Shown here piece after piece: positions 1 through 7,629 of a stretch of DNA of 11,806 nucleotides; position 1 is the first letter of the stretch, and each line of letters starts with the position of its first letter. The notes beneath the pieces are model-generated. The model did no database searches. It worked only from the letters and a program-made list of their open reading frames with translations, and had not been told where the DNA came from. The DNA comes from Sphingomonadales bacterium (lineage in GTDB: Bacteria > Bacteroidota > Bacteroidia > UBA7662). The DNA lies in NCBI GenBank assembly GCA_016872225.1, contig VHAW01000047.1, positions 1-11,806 of the forward strand. The letters are read 5' to 3'. The position numbers were made by a program, and so were the translations under genes.

Positions 1-403
1 TTTGTCCCCCACCTTTGTCCGGGATAACCTTTACCTTCTGGCCTTCGTTCAGGCGAACGGCACCAAAGACGTTAACAAAGGTGTCAAAATCAAGTTGGGC
101 AATGCCATCAATACCACCTCGCTACAAGACTTACCTTCCAACAATACCCAGTGGAGTGCTTATCCCAATCCCGCCTATAGTGAATTCTTCCTTCAAATCG
201 GGGATGGATTAACCGACGCCACAGGTTACACGGTCATCAATGCCATGGGGCAAATCATGGCGCAGGGTAACTTGCATGAAAATGGTACATCACCTAAGGT
301 TCGAATTTCCACGCTTGAGTGGGCCAACGGTTTATATTCGATACAACTTACCAAAGGGGATCAGCCTATGACTCAGCCACGCAAAATCATGATTCGCCAT
401 TAA
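1..403 (+). CDS. Omp28-like T9SS-sorted protein, C-terminal part (5' end outside window)
   Basis: This is the last 133 residues of a secreted protein whose start lies before base 1. The reading frame is open to the window edge, so the TTG at base 2 should not be taken as the true start. The last 85 or so residues form a type IX secretion (Por secretion tail, type A) sorting domain: a YPNP motif, an 'INAMGQ' strand, and a closing 'WANGLYSIQLTKG' strand before the end. Such tails direct proteins across the outer membrane to the surface or medium. The part before the tail (LYLLAFVQ ... KGVKIKLG) closely resembles residues 246-268 of the next gene (LYLTGFVQ ... KGFKLQLG), so the two are tandem paralogues. 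From that I infer a similar thioredoxin-like N-terminal domain, which is not visible here. Transcription ends at a hairpin just downstream. Confidence 0.85.
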   Translation, partial: LSPTFVRDNLYLLAFVQANGTKDVNKGVKIKLGNAINTTSLQDLPSNNTQWSAYPNPAYSEFFLQIGDGLTDATGYTVINAMGQIMAQGNLHENGTSPKVRISTLEWANGLYSIQLTKGDQPMTQPRKIMIRH

Positions 404-431
404 TCCGAAGAAACACCGTTCCCCAGGAATC

Positions 432-457
432 AAAAGAGCCCCGCAAGGGGCTTTTTT
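432..457 (+). terminator. Strong rho-independent terminator after the first T9SS protein gene
   Basis: A perfect stem AGCCCC / GGGGCT (437-442 and 447-452) with a stable GCAA tetraloop is followed by a run of T's (452-457). The A's before the stem (432-435) can pair with part of that run. It lies about 30 bases after the stop codon at 403 and before the promoter of the next gene, so the two paralogues are probably separate transcription units. Confidence 0.92.
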
Positions 458-469
458 ATTAAATTACGC

Positions 470-504
470 TTTGGGAAGAAAAGGGCTAGACTATCTTATA
501 TTAG
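470..504 (+). promoter_or_regulatory. Candidate Bacteroidota-type promoter for the second Omp28-like gene
   Basis: A -33-type TTTG at 470-473 is followed by two overlapping imperfect -7 boxes: TATCTTAT (492-499, 18-base spacer) and TATATTAG (497-504, 23-base spacer, one mismatch to TAnnTTTG). The first has better spacing, the second a better box. The site sits directly after a terminator and about 30-40 bases before the ATG at 533, where a promoter is expected. Neither box is perfect. Confidence 0.4.
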
Positions 505-532
505 TAACCAAATTATTAACGAATTCCATCCT

Positions 533-1660
533 ATGACCAAAATCCTCCTTACCAAATTCACAAGCCTTCTCAAGGCCATTGGTTTATTTGCTTTGGTGCT
601 CCTGTTCTATGCCGGGATCTCCAAATCTTTTGCTCAGAATATCGAGAGCAATATTCTGGTTTTTGAACATTTCACCAACGCTTCCTGTGCCCCTTGTGCC
701 CAGCAAAATCCAACTTTTCAGGGCCTAATGCGAAGCAATCCAGGCAAAGCCACTGCGGTTCGGCACCACGTTTCATGGCCAGGGTTGGATTCCATGTATT
801 TGGCCAACCCTGTGGACCCCACTGTTCGAGTCAATTACTATGGAATCAGCGGCGTTCCCGCATTGCGTCTCGGTCGTCATGCCCTAAGCACCGGTATGGG
901 TCAAAGCACTTTGGAAACGTGGTTTAACATAACGCCTGCCAATTGGATTTACGATGTGGACACCCGTCTGATCGGGATCGGAGACCCTCAAATTCCAGAT
1001 TCTGTGGAGGTGACAGGTTCAGCCTATTCCCTCGCCACCCCCGATTCGACCAATCGATTAATCTTTTTTCTTGCCGAAGATTCCCTTTACTTCCCTCCTC
1101 CTGGCCAACCCGGTGGAGGTTTACCAGGAAACAATGGAGAAAAGTTGTTCCCCATGGTTCTGCGCAAAATGCTCCCAGACACCAACGGCATAACCGTAGG
1201 AAGTGGTGCAGTGCCCACGAACATAAATTTCAAATATCCGCTCGGTTCGCGTTGGAGGACGCCGCACCTTTATCTCACCGGCTTTGTCCAAAATACCGTG
1301 ACCAAGCAGGTTCATAAGGGTTTCAAACTCCAATTAGGCTACTCCATTCATACTTCAGTGACTAATGAGGCCTTGAACAATTCCTCCGTGAAAGTTTATC
1401 CTAATCCGGTTTCGGAATTCTGTGTTTTAGAACTTCCCAACCGGGAAGCTGTATCCCTCCAATCATCGGAATGGACCATTCAGATTACCGATATTCAAGG
1501 CAGAATAACCCACTTTCTTCCCCATCAACTAACCGCTTTGGATAGGAACAAAGTTCAAATTGACTTAAGTCAACTTAATGAAGGCTTGTATCATTTGACC
1601 GTAACTTCATGGAGAGGAACCAACGTGTATTCACACAAGGTCCTCAAAACAAGTCCATAA
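533..1660 (+). CDS. Exported Omp28-like thioredoxin-fold protein with T9SS sorting domain
   Basis: 375 residues. A signal peptide is clear: lysines at the start, a hydrophobic core at about 14-29, and a likely cleavage after Ala34 (SFA|Q). A thioredoxin-like domain follows, with a CxxC pair Cys52-Ala-Pro-Cys55 in 'TNASCAPC' and a cis-proline loop 'GVPA' at Pro109. This resembles the Omp28-related proteins of Bacteroidota. The middle (about 150-270) is probably a beta-rich domain. Residues from about 285 form a type A T9SS sorting tail (YPNP at 289-292, 'ITDIQGR', 'LNEGLYHLTV'). The protein is therefore expected to cross the outer membrane. The CxxC could act in disulfide redox chemistry or be structural; the substrate is unknown. 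It is paralogous to the preceding partial gene. The next gene, an acyl-CoA synthetase, starts only 10 bases after its stop, so the two may share an mRNA. The fold and export route are fairly sure, the role is not. Confidence 0.88.
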   Translation: MTKILLTKFTSLLKAIGLFALVLLFYAGISKSFAQNIESNILVFEHFTNASCAPCAQQNPTFQGLMRSNPGKATAVRHHVSWPGLDSMYLANPVDPTVRVNYYGISGVPALRLGRHALSTGMGQSTLETWFNITPANWIYDVDTRLIGIGDPQIPDSVEVTGSAYSLATPDSTNRLIFFLAEDSLYFPPPGQPGGGLPGNNGEKLFPMVLRKMLPDTNGITVGSGAVPTNINFKYPLGSRWRTPHLYLTGFVQNTVTKQVHKGFKLQLGYSIHTSVTNEALNNSSVKVYPNPVSEFCVLELPNREAVSLQSSEWTIQITDIQGRITHFLPHQLTALDRNKVQIDLSQLNEGLYHLTVTSWRGTNVYSHKVLKTSP

Positions 1661-1670
1661 TGCGGTAACC

Positions 1671-3437
1671 ATGCATCAACCCGGCTTGCTATTTGAATTG
1701 TTGGAATACCAAAGGACCAAACATCCTTTGGAGTATGCCTTCGGGTGTAAAGTAGGCGGTGTGTGGAAATTGTATTCTACCGAACAAGCGCTTGATGAAA
1801 TCAACCGAGTAGCCTTGGGTTTGATCAGCATGGGAGCCAAACCTGGCGATAAAATTGCTACAATCTCGAACAACAGGCCCGAGTGGAATTTCTTGGACTT
1901 GGGAATGCTCCAAGTTGGCGCTGTGCATGTCCCCCTCTACCCCACGATTACGGATCAAGACTATCGTTATATTCTGGGACATGCGCATGTGAAATGGGTG
2001 ATTGTTTCCGATGAGGCCCTCCACCGTCGAATTGCCCCGATCGCCGCTGAATTTCCTGCCATTGCTGGGGTTTATTCCTTCAACAGAGTTGAAGGCGCCC
2101 GTCATTGGACCGAAATCCAGCAATCCCCCCGCAAAGAATTCACCGAAGAACTTCTCCGACGTCGGGTCGCCGTAAAACAAGAAGATACGGCAACCATTAT
2201 TTACACCTCAGGCACCACGGGCTTTCCCAAAGGGGTGATGTTATCCCACCACAACATCATGAGTAATTTACTTGCAGCGGCGGTGAGGGTGCCTTGCAAA
2301 GCAGGTGACAAAAGCTTGAGTTTCTTGCCGTTGAATCACATCTACGAGCGCATGCTCACCTACATGATGATGTACAGCTCGATTGGTATTCATTATGCCG
2401 AAAGCATGGAAACCATCGGGGAAAATCTCAAAGAAATCAAACCTCAGGTTTTTTCGACTGTACCCCGACTCTTGGAAAAGGTTTACGACAAAATCGTAGC
2501 CAAAGGCATGGAGCTTACCGGAATCAAACACAAATTATTTTTTTGGGCCTTGAATCTGGGTCTTCGTTACGAACTCCAAGGAGCCAACGGTTGGTGGTAC
2601 GAGACCCAACTTAAATTGGCCAATAAACTGATTTTTAGCAAATGGCGTGAGGCCTTGGGAGGCAACGTACAAGCTATCGTGAGTGGGGCTGCCGCCTTGC
2701 AACCGCGCTTGGCCCGGGTCTTTTGGGCCGCCAAAATTCCAGTTTTGGAAGGGTATGGCCTCACCGAAACTTCACCGGTCATTGCCGTCAATTACTTGGC
2801 CACGGGGCAAGTGGAATTTGGAACCGTGGGACCCGTTTTGGATAACGTGGAATTGCGCATCGCCGAAGATGGAGAAATTCTATGCCGAGGCACCAACATC
2901 ATGCAAGGTTACTACAAAGACGAAGCCCTGACCCAACAAGTCATGGACCATGAAGGATGGTTTCATACCGGAGATATCGGCTCCTTGACCGCCCAAGGTA
3001 ATCTCAAAATCACCGACCGCAAAAAGGAGATTTTCAAAACCTCCGGGGGTAAATACATCGCACCCCAGGCTATGGAGAACAAATTCAAGGAATCCGTCTA
3101 CATTGAACAACTCATGGTCTGCGGCGAAAACCAAAAGCATCCTGCGGCCTTGATCGTACCCGCATGGGAAATTCTGGTTGACTGGGCTACCAAAAACGGT
3201 ATCAGCGATACCTCCCCAACTGCTTTGGCCGTAAACCCCCGTGTTATTTCCTTAATACAATCCGAAGTGGATCGTTTCAATCAGACCTACGGTCAATGGG
3301 AGCAAATTAAGAAGTTCACGATCCTGCCGGTGACGTGGACCGTGGACAGCGGTGAATTAACTCCTACGATGAAACTCAAACGCAAATTCATCGTAGGAAA
3401 ATTCCAAAAAGAACACGACGCATTGTACGGCGTCTGA
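1671..3437 (+). CDS. Long-chain fatty acid-CoA ligase (AMP-forming acyl-CoA synthetase)
   Basis: 588 residues, the usual size for bacterial long-chain acyl-CoA synthetases (FadD/LcfA role). It converts a fatty acid, ATP and CoA to acyl-CoA, AMP and pyrophosphate, the entry step for beta-oxidation, and is expected in the cytoplasm or at the inner membrane. All adenylate-forming motifs are present: the P-loop YTSGTTGFPKG (178-188), GYGLTETSP (361-369), the hinge region GWFHTGDIG (429-437) and ITDRKKEIFK (447-456), and a C-terminal LTPTMKLKRK in which Lys568 is the candidate catalytic lysine. No signal peptide is seen. The ATG at 1671 fits the family's N-terminus; the ATG just upstream (1660) runs into a stop. 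No promoter is visible in the 10-base gap, so it is probably read through from the T9SS gene. The divergent-free arrangement next to a fad operon supports a fatty-acid role. Chain-length preference cannot be read from the sequence. Confidence 0.95.
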   Translation: MHQPGLLFELLEYQRTKHPLEYAFGCKVGGVWKLYSTEQALDEINRVALGLISMGAKPGDKIATISNNRPEWNFLDLGMLQVGAVHVPLYPTITDQDYRYILGHAHVKWVIVSDEALHRRIAPIAAEFPAIAGVYSFNRVEGARHWTEIQQSPRKEFTEELLRRRVAVKQEDTATIIYTSGTTGFPKGVMLSHHNIMSNLLAAAVRVPCKAGDKSLSFLPLNHIYERMLTYMMMYSSIGIHYAESMETIGENLKEIKPQVFSTVPRLLEKVYDKIVAKGMELTGIKHKLFFWALNLGLRYELQGANGWWYETQLKLANKLIFSKWREALGGNVQAIVSGAAALQPRLARVFWAAKIPVLEGYGLTETSPVIAVNYLATGQVEFGTVGPVLDNVELRIAEDGEILCRGTNIMQGYYKDEALTQQVMDHEGWFHTGDIGSLTAQGNLKITDRKKEIFKTSGGKYIAPQAMENKFKESVYIEQLMVCGENQKHPAALIVPAWEILVDWATKNGISDTSPTALAVNPRVISLIQSEVDRFNQTYGQWEQIKKFTILPVTWTVDSGELTPTMKLKRKFIVGKFQKEHDALYGV

Positions 3438-3452
3438 AACTGTAAACGCTAT

Positions 3453-3503
3453 GATGCCCGTTCATTGCGGGCCATCCCCAGAACCCTCCTTAGTTGTTTT
3501 TTT
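3453..3503 (+). terminator. Possible weak terminator after the acyl-CoA synthetase gene
   Basis: A stem GATGCCCG / CGGGC(C)ATC with a 7-base loop (3453-3476, one bulged C) follows the stop codon at 3437. The T-rich stretch that could serve as a release tract begins only around 3495, about 18 bases later, so this is not a canonical intrinsic terminator. The T-rich run 3495-3520 may instead belong to the promoter region of the next operon. Confidence 0.3.
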
Positions 3504-3518
3504 GAGTCTTTTTATTTT

Positions 3519-3545
3519 TATGCATGCACAAGATATGTATGCATA
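3519..3545. promoter_or_regulatory. Inverted repeat, probable MarR operator of the fad operon
   Basis: The arms TATGCATGCA (3519-3528) and TGTATGCATA (3536-3545) are inverted repeats matching at 9 of 10 positions, with a 7-base spacer. The palindrome covers the -33 region of the promoter in front of the MarR gene. MarR dimers bind inverted repeats of about this length and usually repress their own promoter, so this is the best operator candidate in the window. The effector is inferred to be a fatty acid or acyl-CoA, from the operon's content. Confidence 0.65.
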
Positions 3546-3564
3546 TTAAAAGGATTTATCTTTG
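3534..3564 (+). promoter_or_regulatory. Bacteroidota-type promoter of the marR-fadNAE operon
   Basis: TATCTTTG at 3557-3564 is a perfect match to the -7 box TAnnTTTG. A plausible -33 element, TATG (3534-3537, one mismatch to TTTG), lies 19 bases upstream, the normal spacing, and falls inside the palindrome. The box ends only 3 bases before the ATG at 3568. Transcription would therefore start at or within a few bases of the start codon, predicting a leaderless or near-leaderless mRNA. Confidence 0.7.
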
Positions 3565-3567
3565 GGA

Positions 3568-4062
3568 ATGCTACCTACGCCCATTTCCACAGCTAAAGCC
3601 AGGCGAACAGTCTGTTTTGATACGCGTCTGACCTGGCTCAACATCGCTCGAATGTACCATTTTGAAGCCGAGAGTTACGGATTATCTGTTTCCTCGGCCT
3701 ACCTTTTGTTGCATATCGAGCCCGAAGGCTTACCGGTGACCCAAGTTGCCCCCAAATTGGGCATGGAACCCTCTTCCACCACCCGAACATTGAACAAATT
3801 AGAAAACGATGGTCTGATCGAAAGGTACCGAATACCCGGCCAAGACCGCAGGCAGGTGATGGTGCGGTTAACCCCCCAAGGAATTGCTGCCCGCGAATTG
3901 GCCAAGGAAAGGGTTCGGCACTTTAACCGTTTGGTTCGAAACCGCCTAGGCGATGACAAGCTGTCGGTTTTTTTTGAATGCATGGATACCATCAACGGCC
4001 TTATCGGTTCCCTTAGCCCTGCCCAGTTGATGGGCAATGCTCAACCCACCCCTATGTTATGA
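3568..4062 (+). CDS. MarR-family transcriptional regulator of the fad operon
   Basis: 164 residues with a winged helix-turn-helix. Helices at about 20-50 ('LNIARMYHFEAESYGL') lead into the DNA-binding part: 'LPVTQVAPKLGMEPS' (55-69), the recognition helix 'STTRTLNKLENDGLIER' (70-86), and the wing with the family hallmark Asp93-Arg94-Arg95. C-terminal helices supply the dimer interface. I chose the ATG at 3568 over the in-frame TTG at 3562, because the TTG lies inside the perfect -7 box and so probably upstream of the transcription start. The gene opens the operon and its stop overlaps the fadN start by four bases (ATGA), so the regulator and the enzyme are translationally coupled. By position it is a local repressor of beta-oxidation, the job done by the unrelated TetR-type FadR in Bacillus. 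Ligand and sign of control are inferred. Confidence 0.92.
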   Translation: MLPTPISTAKARRTVCFDTRLTWLNIARMYHFEAESYGLSVSSAYLLLHIEPEGLPVTQVAPKLGMEPSSTTRTLNKLENDGLIERYRIPGQDRRQVMVRLTPQGIAARELAKERVRHFNRLVRNRLGDDKLSVFFECMDTINGLIGSLSPAQLMGNAQPTPML

Positions 4063-6419
4063 ATCCAAAAATCAACAAAGTAGCGGTTCTGGGCTCCGGC
4101 ATTATGGGCTCGCGGTTGGCTTGTCATTTTGCCAATTGCGGTCTGGAGGTTTTGCTGCTGGATATGCCGGATCCCGTGGACAACAATCCCAACAACTTGG
4201 TCAACCAGGCGTTGGCAACTGCCGTCGCCTCCAAACCCTCACCTCTCTACCTGGACCGTTTGACCTCCAAAATTCAAACCGGCAATTTTCGGGACGACCT
4301 TTCCAAGGTATCGGATTGCGATTGGGTTATCGAAGCCATTCTGGAACAATTGGAGGCCAAGCAAGATTTGTACAAGCGCCTGGAAGAATACCGCAAACCC
4401 GGCACCCTGGTCAGCACCAACACCTCCGGGATTCCTATCGCAGATTTATGTCAGGGCCGTTCCGAGGATTTCCAACGCAACTTTTGCGGGACCCACTTCT
4501 TTAACCCGCCTCGCTACCTCAAATTGTTGGAAATCATCCCTGGTCCACAGACCGAACCGGCTTGGATTGATTTTCTCCTCCAATTTGGTCGCCAAAGACT
4601 GGGAAAAGTTGCCGTTCAGGCCAAAGACAGCCCGGCCTTTATCGCCAACCGAATCGGAGTCTTCGGGATCATGGCCCTGCTGCACAGCATGGAAAACCTG
4701 GATTTGGACATCACCGCCGTGGATCAGCTTACCGGTCCTTTAATCGGTCGTCCCAAATCAGCCACCTTTCGGACCTGCGATGTGGTGGGTTTGGATACCT
4801 TGGTCAAAGTAGCCCAAGGTGTGCATCAACGATGCCCCAAAGACGAATACCACCCCCTCTTTGCCATTCCAAGTTTTCTTCAAAAAATGTTAGCGGATGG
4901 TCAACTGGGAGACAAAACCAAACAGGGCTTCTACCGAAAAACCAAGGACAAGAACGGAGATAGGAAAATTGAGGCCCTGGACCTTCGTACGGGAGAATAC
5001 ACAATTCAAAGCAAAACCAAATTCCCGCTTTTGGATTCCATCAAACTAGAAAACGATTTGCGCAAGCGCATCAAAGCCCTGATTCAAATGCCGGACAAAG
5101 GAGGAGAATTTCTGCGCCAGAGTTTTGCCCGTAACCTACGGTACGCATCTTTTCGTATCCCGGAAATTTGCGAGACTCCTTACGAAATGGACGAGGCAAT
5201 GGAAGCCGGTTTTGGCTGGGAACTAGGGCCTTATGCCCTATGGGATGCCATCGGGGTTCGAGAAATGAGTCAATTAATGGCCTTGTACAGCGAACAACCT
5301 GCCCGCTGGGTGCAGGTCATGCTGGACGCCGGGTTCGATTCCTTTTTTGAAAACAAGGCGGGAGAACTCTGGTGTTACCATCCAGGTCAGGGTTGCCGGG
5401 TCAAGGTACCTCACCGCGAACGCATCGTCGATCTACACCTGCTCAAGCCTAAAAAGTTGGTCTGGTCCAACAGCGGCTGCAGCCTGATCGACTTGGGTCA
5501 GGGGGTCCTTAACGTGGAATTCCATACCAAAATGAACGCCATAGGAGGCGAAGTCATCGCGGGTTTTCGTAAAGCCGTGGAGCTCGCCGAAAAAGATTTT
5601 GCAGGCCTGGTCGTCTCCAATTCCTCTTCGGTGTTCTCCGCGGGTGCCAACCTGGGCATGGTCTTTATGCTGGCCGCCGAACAAGAATACGAAGAATTGG
5701 ATATGGCGGTTCGGGCTTTTCAATCGTTCACGATGCTGGTCCGTTTATCCAAAGTCCCGGTGATTGTTGCCCCCAAAGGCCTAACTCTGGGCGGTGGATG
5801 TGAATTGTCCATGCATGCAGACGGTATACAGGCGGCTGCTGAAACCTATGTTGGCTTGGTGGAGGTCGGGGTCGGCGTGATACCGGGCGGGGGCGGTACC
5901 AAAGAATTTGCCGTCCGGCTGTCAGACCGCTACCGCCAGGGTGATGTGGAGTACAACGCCCTAAGCCAGGTTTACATGAATATCGCTACCGCCAAAGTGG
6001 CCACCTCGGCCAAGGAAGCCAAAGCCATGGGGATTTTCAAGGACAGTGATCGCATTTCCCTCTTTGAAGACCATCGCATCGCCCAAGCCCGTGATTGGGT
6101 TTTGGAATTAGCCAATGCAGGGTATGCCCCACCCGCCACGCGTCAAGATATCAGGGTTCCCGGTAAAGCCGGTATAGCCCTCCTGCTGGCAGGGGTCAAC
6201 GGCATGCACATGGGGCAATACATCTCGGACCACGACCGGCTTATAGCTACCAAACTGGCCTATGTTCTTTGTGGAGGGGATTTGTCGTATCCGCAACTTG
6301 TTTCGGAACAATACTTATTGGATTTGGAACGCGAAGCCTTTCTCTCTTTGTGCGGTGAACGAAAAACTTTGGAACGCATCCAGCACATGCTCAAAACCGG
6401 CAAAGCCTTGCGTAATTAA
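4059..6419 (+). CDS. fadN: 3-hydroxyacyl-CoA dehydrogenase / enoyl-CoA hydratase fusion, FadN type
   Basis: 786 residues, close to the length of Bacillus subtilis FadN. It catalyses the two middle steps of beta-oxidation: hydration of trans-2-enoyl-CoA and NAD-dependent oxidation of the (S)-3-hydroxyacyl-CoA. The dehydrogenase comes first: Rossmann motif GSGIMG (12-17), STN at 119-121, and the catalytic pair His146 (in THFFNP) and Glu158. A helical dehydrogenase C-terminal region runs to about 450, including the repeat-like 'GFGWELGPYALWD' (394-406). The crotonase domain follows from about 470, with oxyanion-hole segments at SAGANLG (527-533) and LGGGCEL (577-583) and the two catalytic glutamates Glu582 and Glu602, 20 residues apart as in mitochondrial enoyl-CoA hydratase. 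E. coli FadB/FadJ have the opposite order, hydratase first. The start overlaps the MarR stop. No key residue is missing. Very likely the partner of FadA downstream. Confidence 0.96.
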   Translation: MNPKINKVAVLGSGIMGSRLACHFANCGLEVLLLDMPDPVDNNPNNLVNQALATAVASKPSPLYLDRLTSKIQTGNFRDDLSKVSDCDWVIEAILEQLEAKQDLYKRLEEYRKPGTLVSTNTSGIPIADLCQGRSEDFQRNFCGTHFFNPPRYLKLLEIIPGPQTEPAWIDFLLQFGRQRLGKVAVQAKDSPAFIANRIGVFGIMALLHSMENLDLDITAVDQLTGPLIGRPKSATFRTCDVVGLDTLVKVAQGVHQRCPKDEYHPLFAIPSFLQKMLADGQLGDKTKQGFYRKTKDKNGDRKIEALDLRTGEYTIQSKTKFPLLDSIKLENDLRKRIKALIQMPDKGGEFLRQSFARNLRYASFRIPEICETPYEMDEAMEAGFGWELGPYALWDAIGVREMSQLMALYSEQPARWVQVMLDAGFDSFFENKAGELWCYHPGQGCRVKVPHRERIVDLHLLKPKKLVWSNSGCSLIDLGQGVLNVEFHTKMNAIGGEVIAGFRKAVELAEKDFAGLVVSNSSSVFSAGANLGMVFMLAAEQEYEELDMAVRAFQSFTMLVRLSKVPVIVAPKGLTLGGGCELSMHADGIQAAAETYVGLVEVGVGVIPGGGGTKEFAVRLSDRYRQGDVEYNALSQVYMNIATAKVATSAKEAKAMGIFKDSDRISLFEDHRIAQARDWVLELANAGYAPPATRQDIRVPGKAGIALLLAGVNGMHMGQYISDHDRLIATKLAYVLCGGDLSYPQLVSEQYLLDLEREAFLSLCGERKTLERIQHMLKTGKALRN

Positions 6420-6439
6420 TAGACCTTTTATCCTAACCT

Positions 6440-7618
6440 ATGAACGCTTACATTATCGCCGGTCTTCGCTCAGCCGTTACCAAAGCCCCCAAAGGTGGTT
6501 TTCGCTTTACGCGTCCTGATGATCTCGCCGCAGAGGTCATCCACCAAATTTTGGCCGATATACCCCAACTTGACCCCCGTCGTATTGATGAATTAATTGT
6601 GGGCAATGCCGTTCCTGAAGCCGAACAAGGGATGCAGATAGGACGAATTGTCTCGCTGCTGGCGCTGCCCAAAGAGGTTCCCGGCATGGTCGTTAACCGA
6701 TATTGCGGATCAGGATTGGAGAGCATCGCTATTGCAGCCCAAAGAATTCACAGCAAAATGGCCGATTTGATTTTAGCCGGTGGCACCGAATCCATGTCTT
6801 TGGTACCGGTTATGGGCTGGAAAACAGCGTTGAATTATAACATAGCCAGCACCCACGGAGACTATTATACCTCTATGGGCCTGACTGCCGAAATGGTGGC
6901 CCGAGAATACCATATTTCCCGGGATGACCAAGACGCTTTTGCCTTAGCCTCCCATACCAAAGCCATGGCTGCCTTGGATAGCGGTCGTTTCAAATCCCAA
7001 ATTGCTCCGGTGGTGGTCGAAGAAATTTATGTGGATGAGCGAATGATAAAACAAAAACGAAGCAACACCATCGATACCGACGAAGGACCCCGACGCGATA
7101 CGTCGCTCGAAGCACTGAGCAAACTCAAACCCGTTTTTGCCCAAGGCGGAACGGTTACGGCTGGTAATTCATCCCAAACCTCCGACGGCGCAGCCTTTGT
7201 CCTGGTAGCATCCGAAAAAATGGTTCGTGAATTGGGCATTGAACCGCTCGGGCGAATGATATCGTACGCAACCCGCGGTGTAGAACCACGTGTCATGGGT
7301 ATTGGGCCGGTGGTGGCCGTTCCCTTGGCCTTGTCCAAGGCCGGCCTGCGTCTCCAAGACTTGGAGCAAATTGAATTAAACGAAGCCTTTGCCGCCCAAT
7401 CCCTGGCGGTGATCCGTCAACTGGATTTGAATCCTGACTTGGTTAACCTCAACGGTGGAGCCATTGCTTTGGGTCATCCGTTGGGCTGCTCTGGTGCCAA
7501 GCTCAGTTTGCAACTCTTGCATGAAATGCGCCAACGAGGTCAACGCTACGGCTTGGTCACCGCCTGTGTCGGTGGTGGGCAAGGCGTCGCGGGCATCTTT
7601 GAAAGTTATAGCACCTAA
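6440..7618 (+). CDS. fadA: Acetyl-CoA acyltransferase (3-ketoacyl-CoA thiolase)
   Basis: 392 residues, the standard thiolase length. It cleaves 3-ketoacyl-CoA with free CoA to acetyl-CoA and an acyl-CoA two carbons shorter, the last step of each beta-oxidation cycle. The nucleophilic cysteine is Cys89 in 'NRYCGSGLE'. The other active-site segments are NEAFA (314-318), GHPLG with His346, and the C-terminal Cys376 in 'TACVGGGQG'. Residues 114-120 give the conserved GGTESMS. It begins 20 bases after fadN with no visible promoter or terminator between, and fadE follows 11 bases later, so it belongs to one mRNA. The gene order points to a degradative thiolase rather than a biosynthetic acetoacetyl-CoA thiolase. 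The sequence alone does not show whether it forms a tight complex with FadN. Confidence 0.96.
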   Translation: MNAYIIAGLRSAVTKAPKGGFRFTRPDDLAAEVIHQILADIPQLDPRRIDELIVGNAVPEAEQGMQIGRIVSLLALPKEVPGMVVNRYCGSGLESIAIAAQRIHSKMADLILAGGTESMSLVPVMGWKTALNYNIASTHGDYYTSMGLTAEMVAREYHISRDDQDAFALASHTKAMAALDSGRFKSQIAPVVVEEIYVDERMIKQKRSNTIDTDEGPRRDTSLEALSKLKPVFAQGGTVTAGNSSQTSDGAAFVLVASEKMVRELGIEPLGRMISYATRGVEPRVMGIGPVVAVPLALSKAGLRLQDLEQIELNEAFAAQSLAVIRQLDLNPDLVNLNGGAIALGHPLGCSGAKLSLQLLHEMRQRGQRYGLVTACVGGGQGVAGIFESYST

Positions 7619-7629
7619 AATCTTTCGTT

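Noticed and set aside
501..520. Weak palindrome TTAGTAA ... TTATTAA before the second T9SS gene
   Set aside because: Short AT-rich arms with one mismatch are common by chance, and it does not resemble the operator at 3519-3545.
3495..3520. T-rich tract read as a phase-variable homopolymer
   Set aside because: The longest unbroken run is seven T's and it is intergenic. It is better explained as a promoter-proximal or terminator tract.
3562..3567. TTG at 3562 as the MarR start
   Set aside because: The codon is part of the perfect -7 promoter box, so it should not be in the mRNA. The ATG six bases later gives a normal N-terminus.
4037..4504. A 155-codon plus-strand frame overlapping marR and fadN
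   Set aside because: It covers the Rossmann motif region of fadN in another frame, has low-complexity Gln/Gly/Arg composition and resembles no protein I know.
5811..5820. ATGCATGCA-like sequence in fadN similar to the operator arm
   Set aside because: Only one arm is present, within the conserved crotonase coding region, with no inverted partner nearby.
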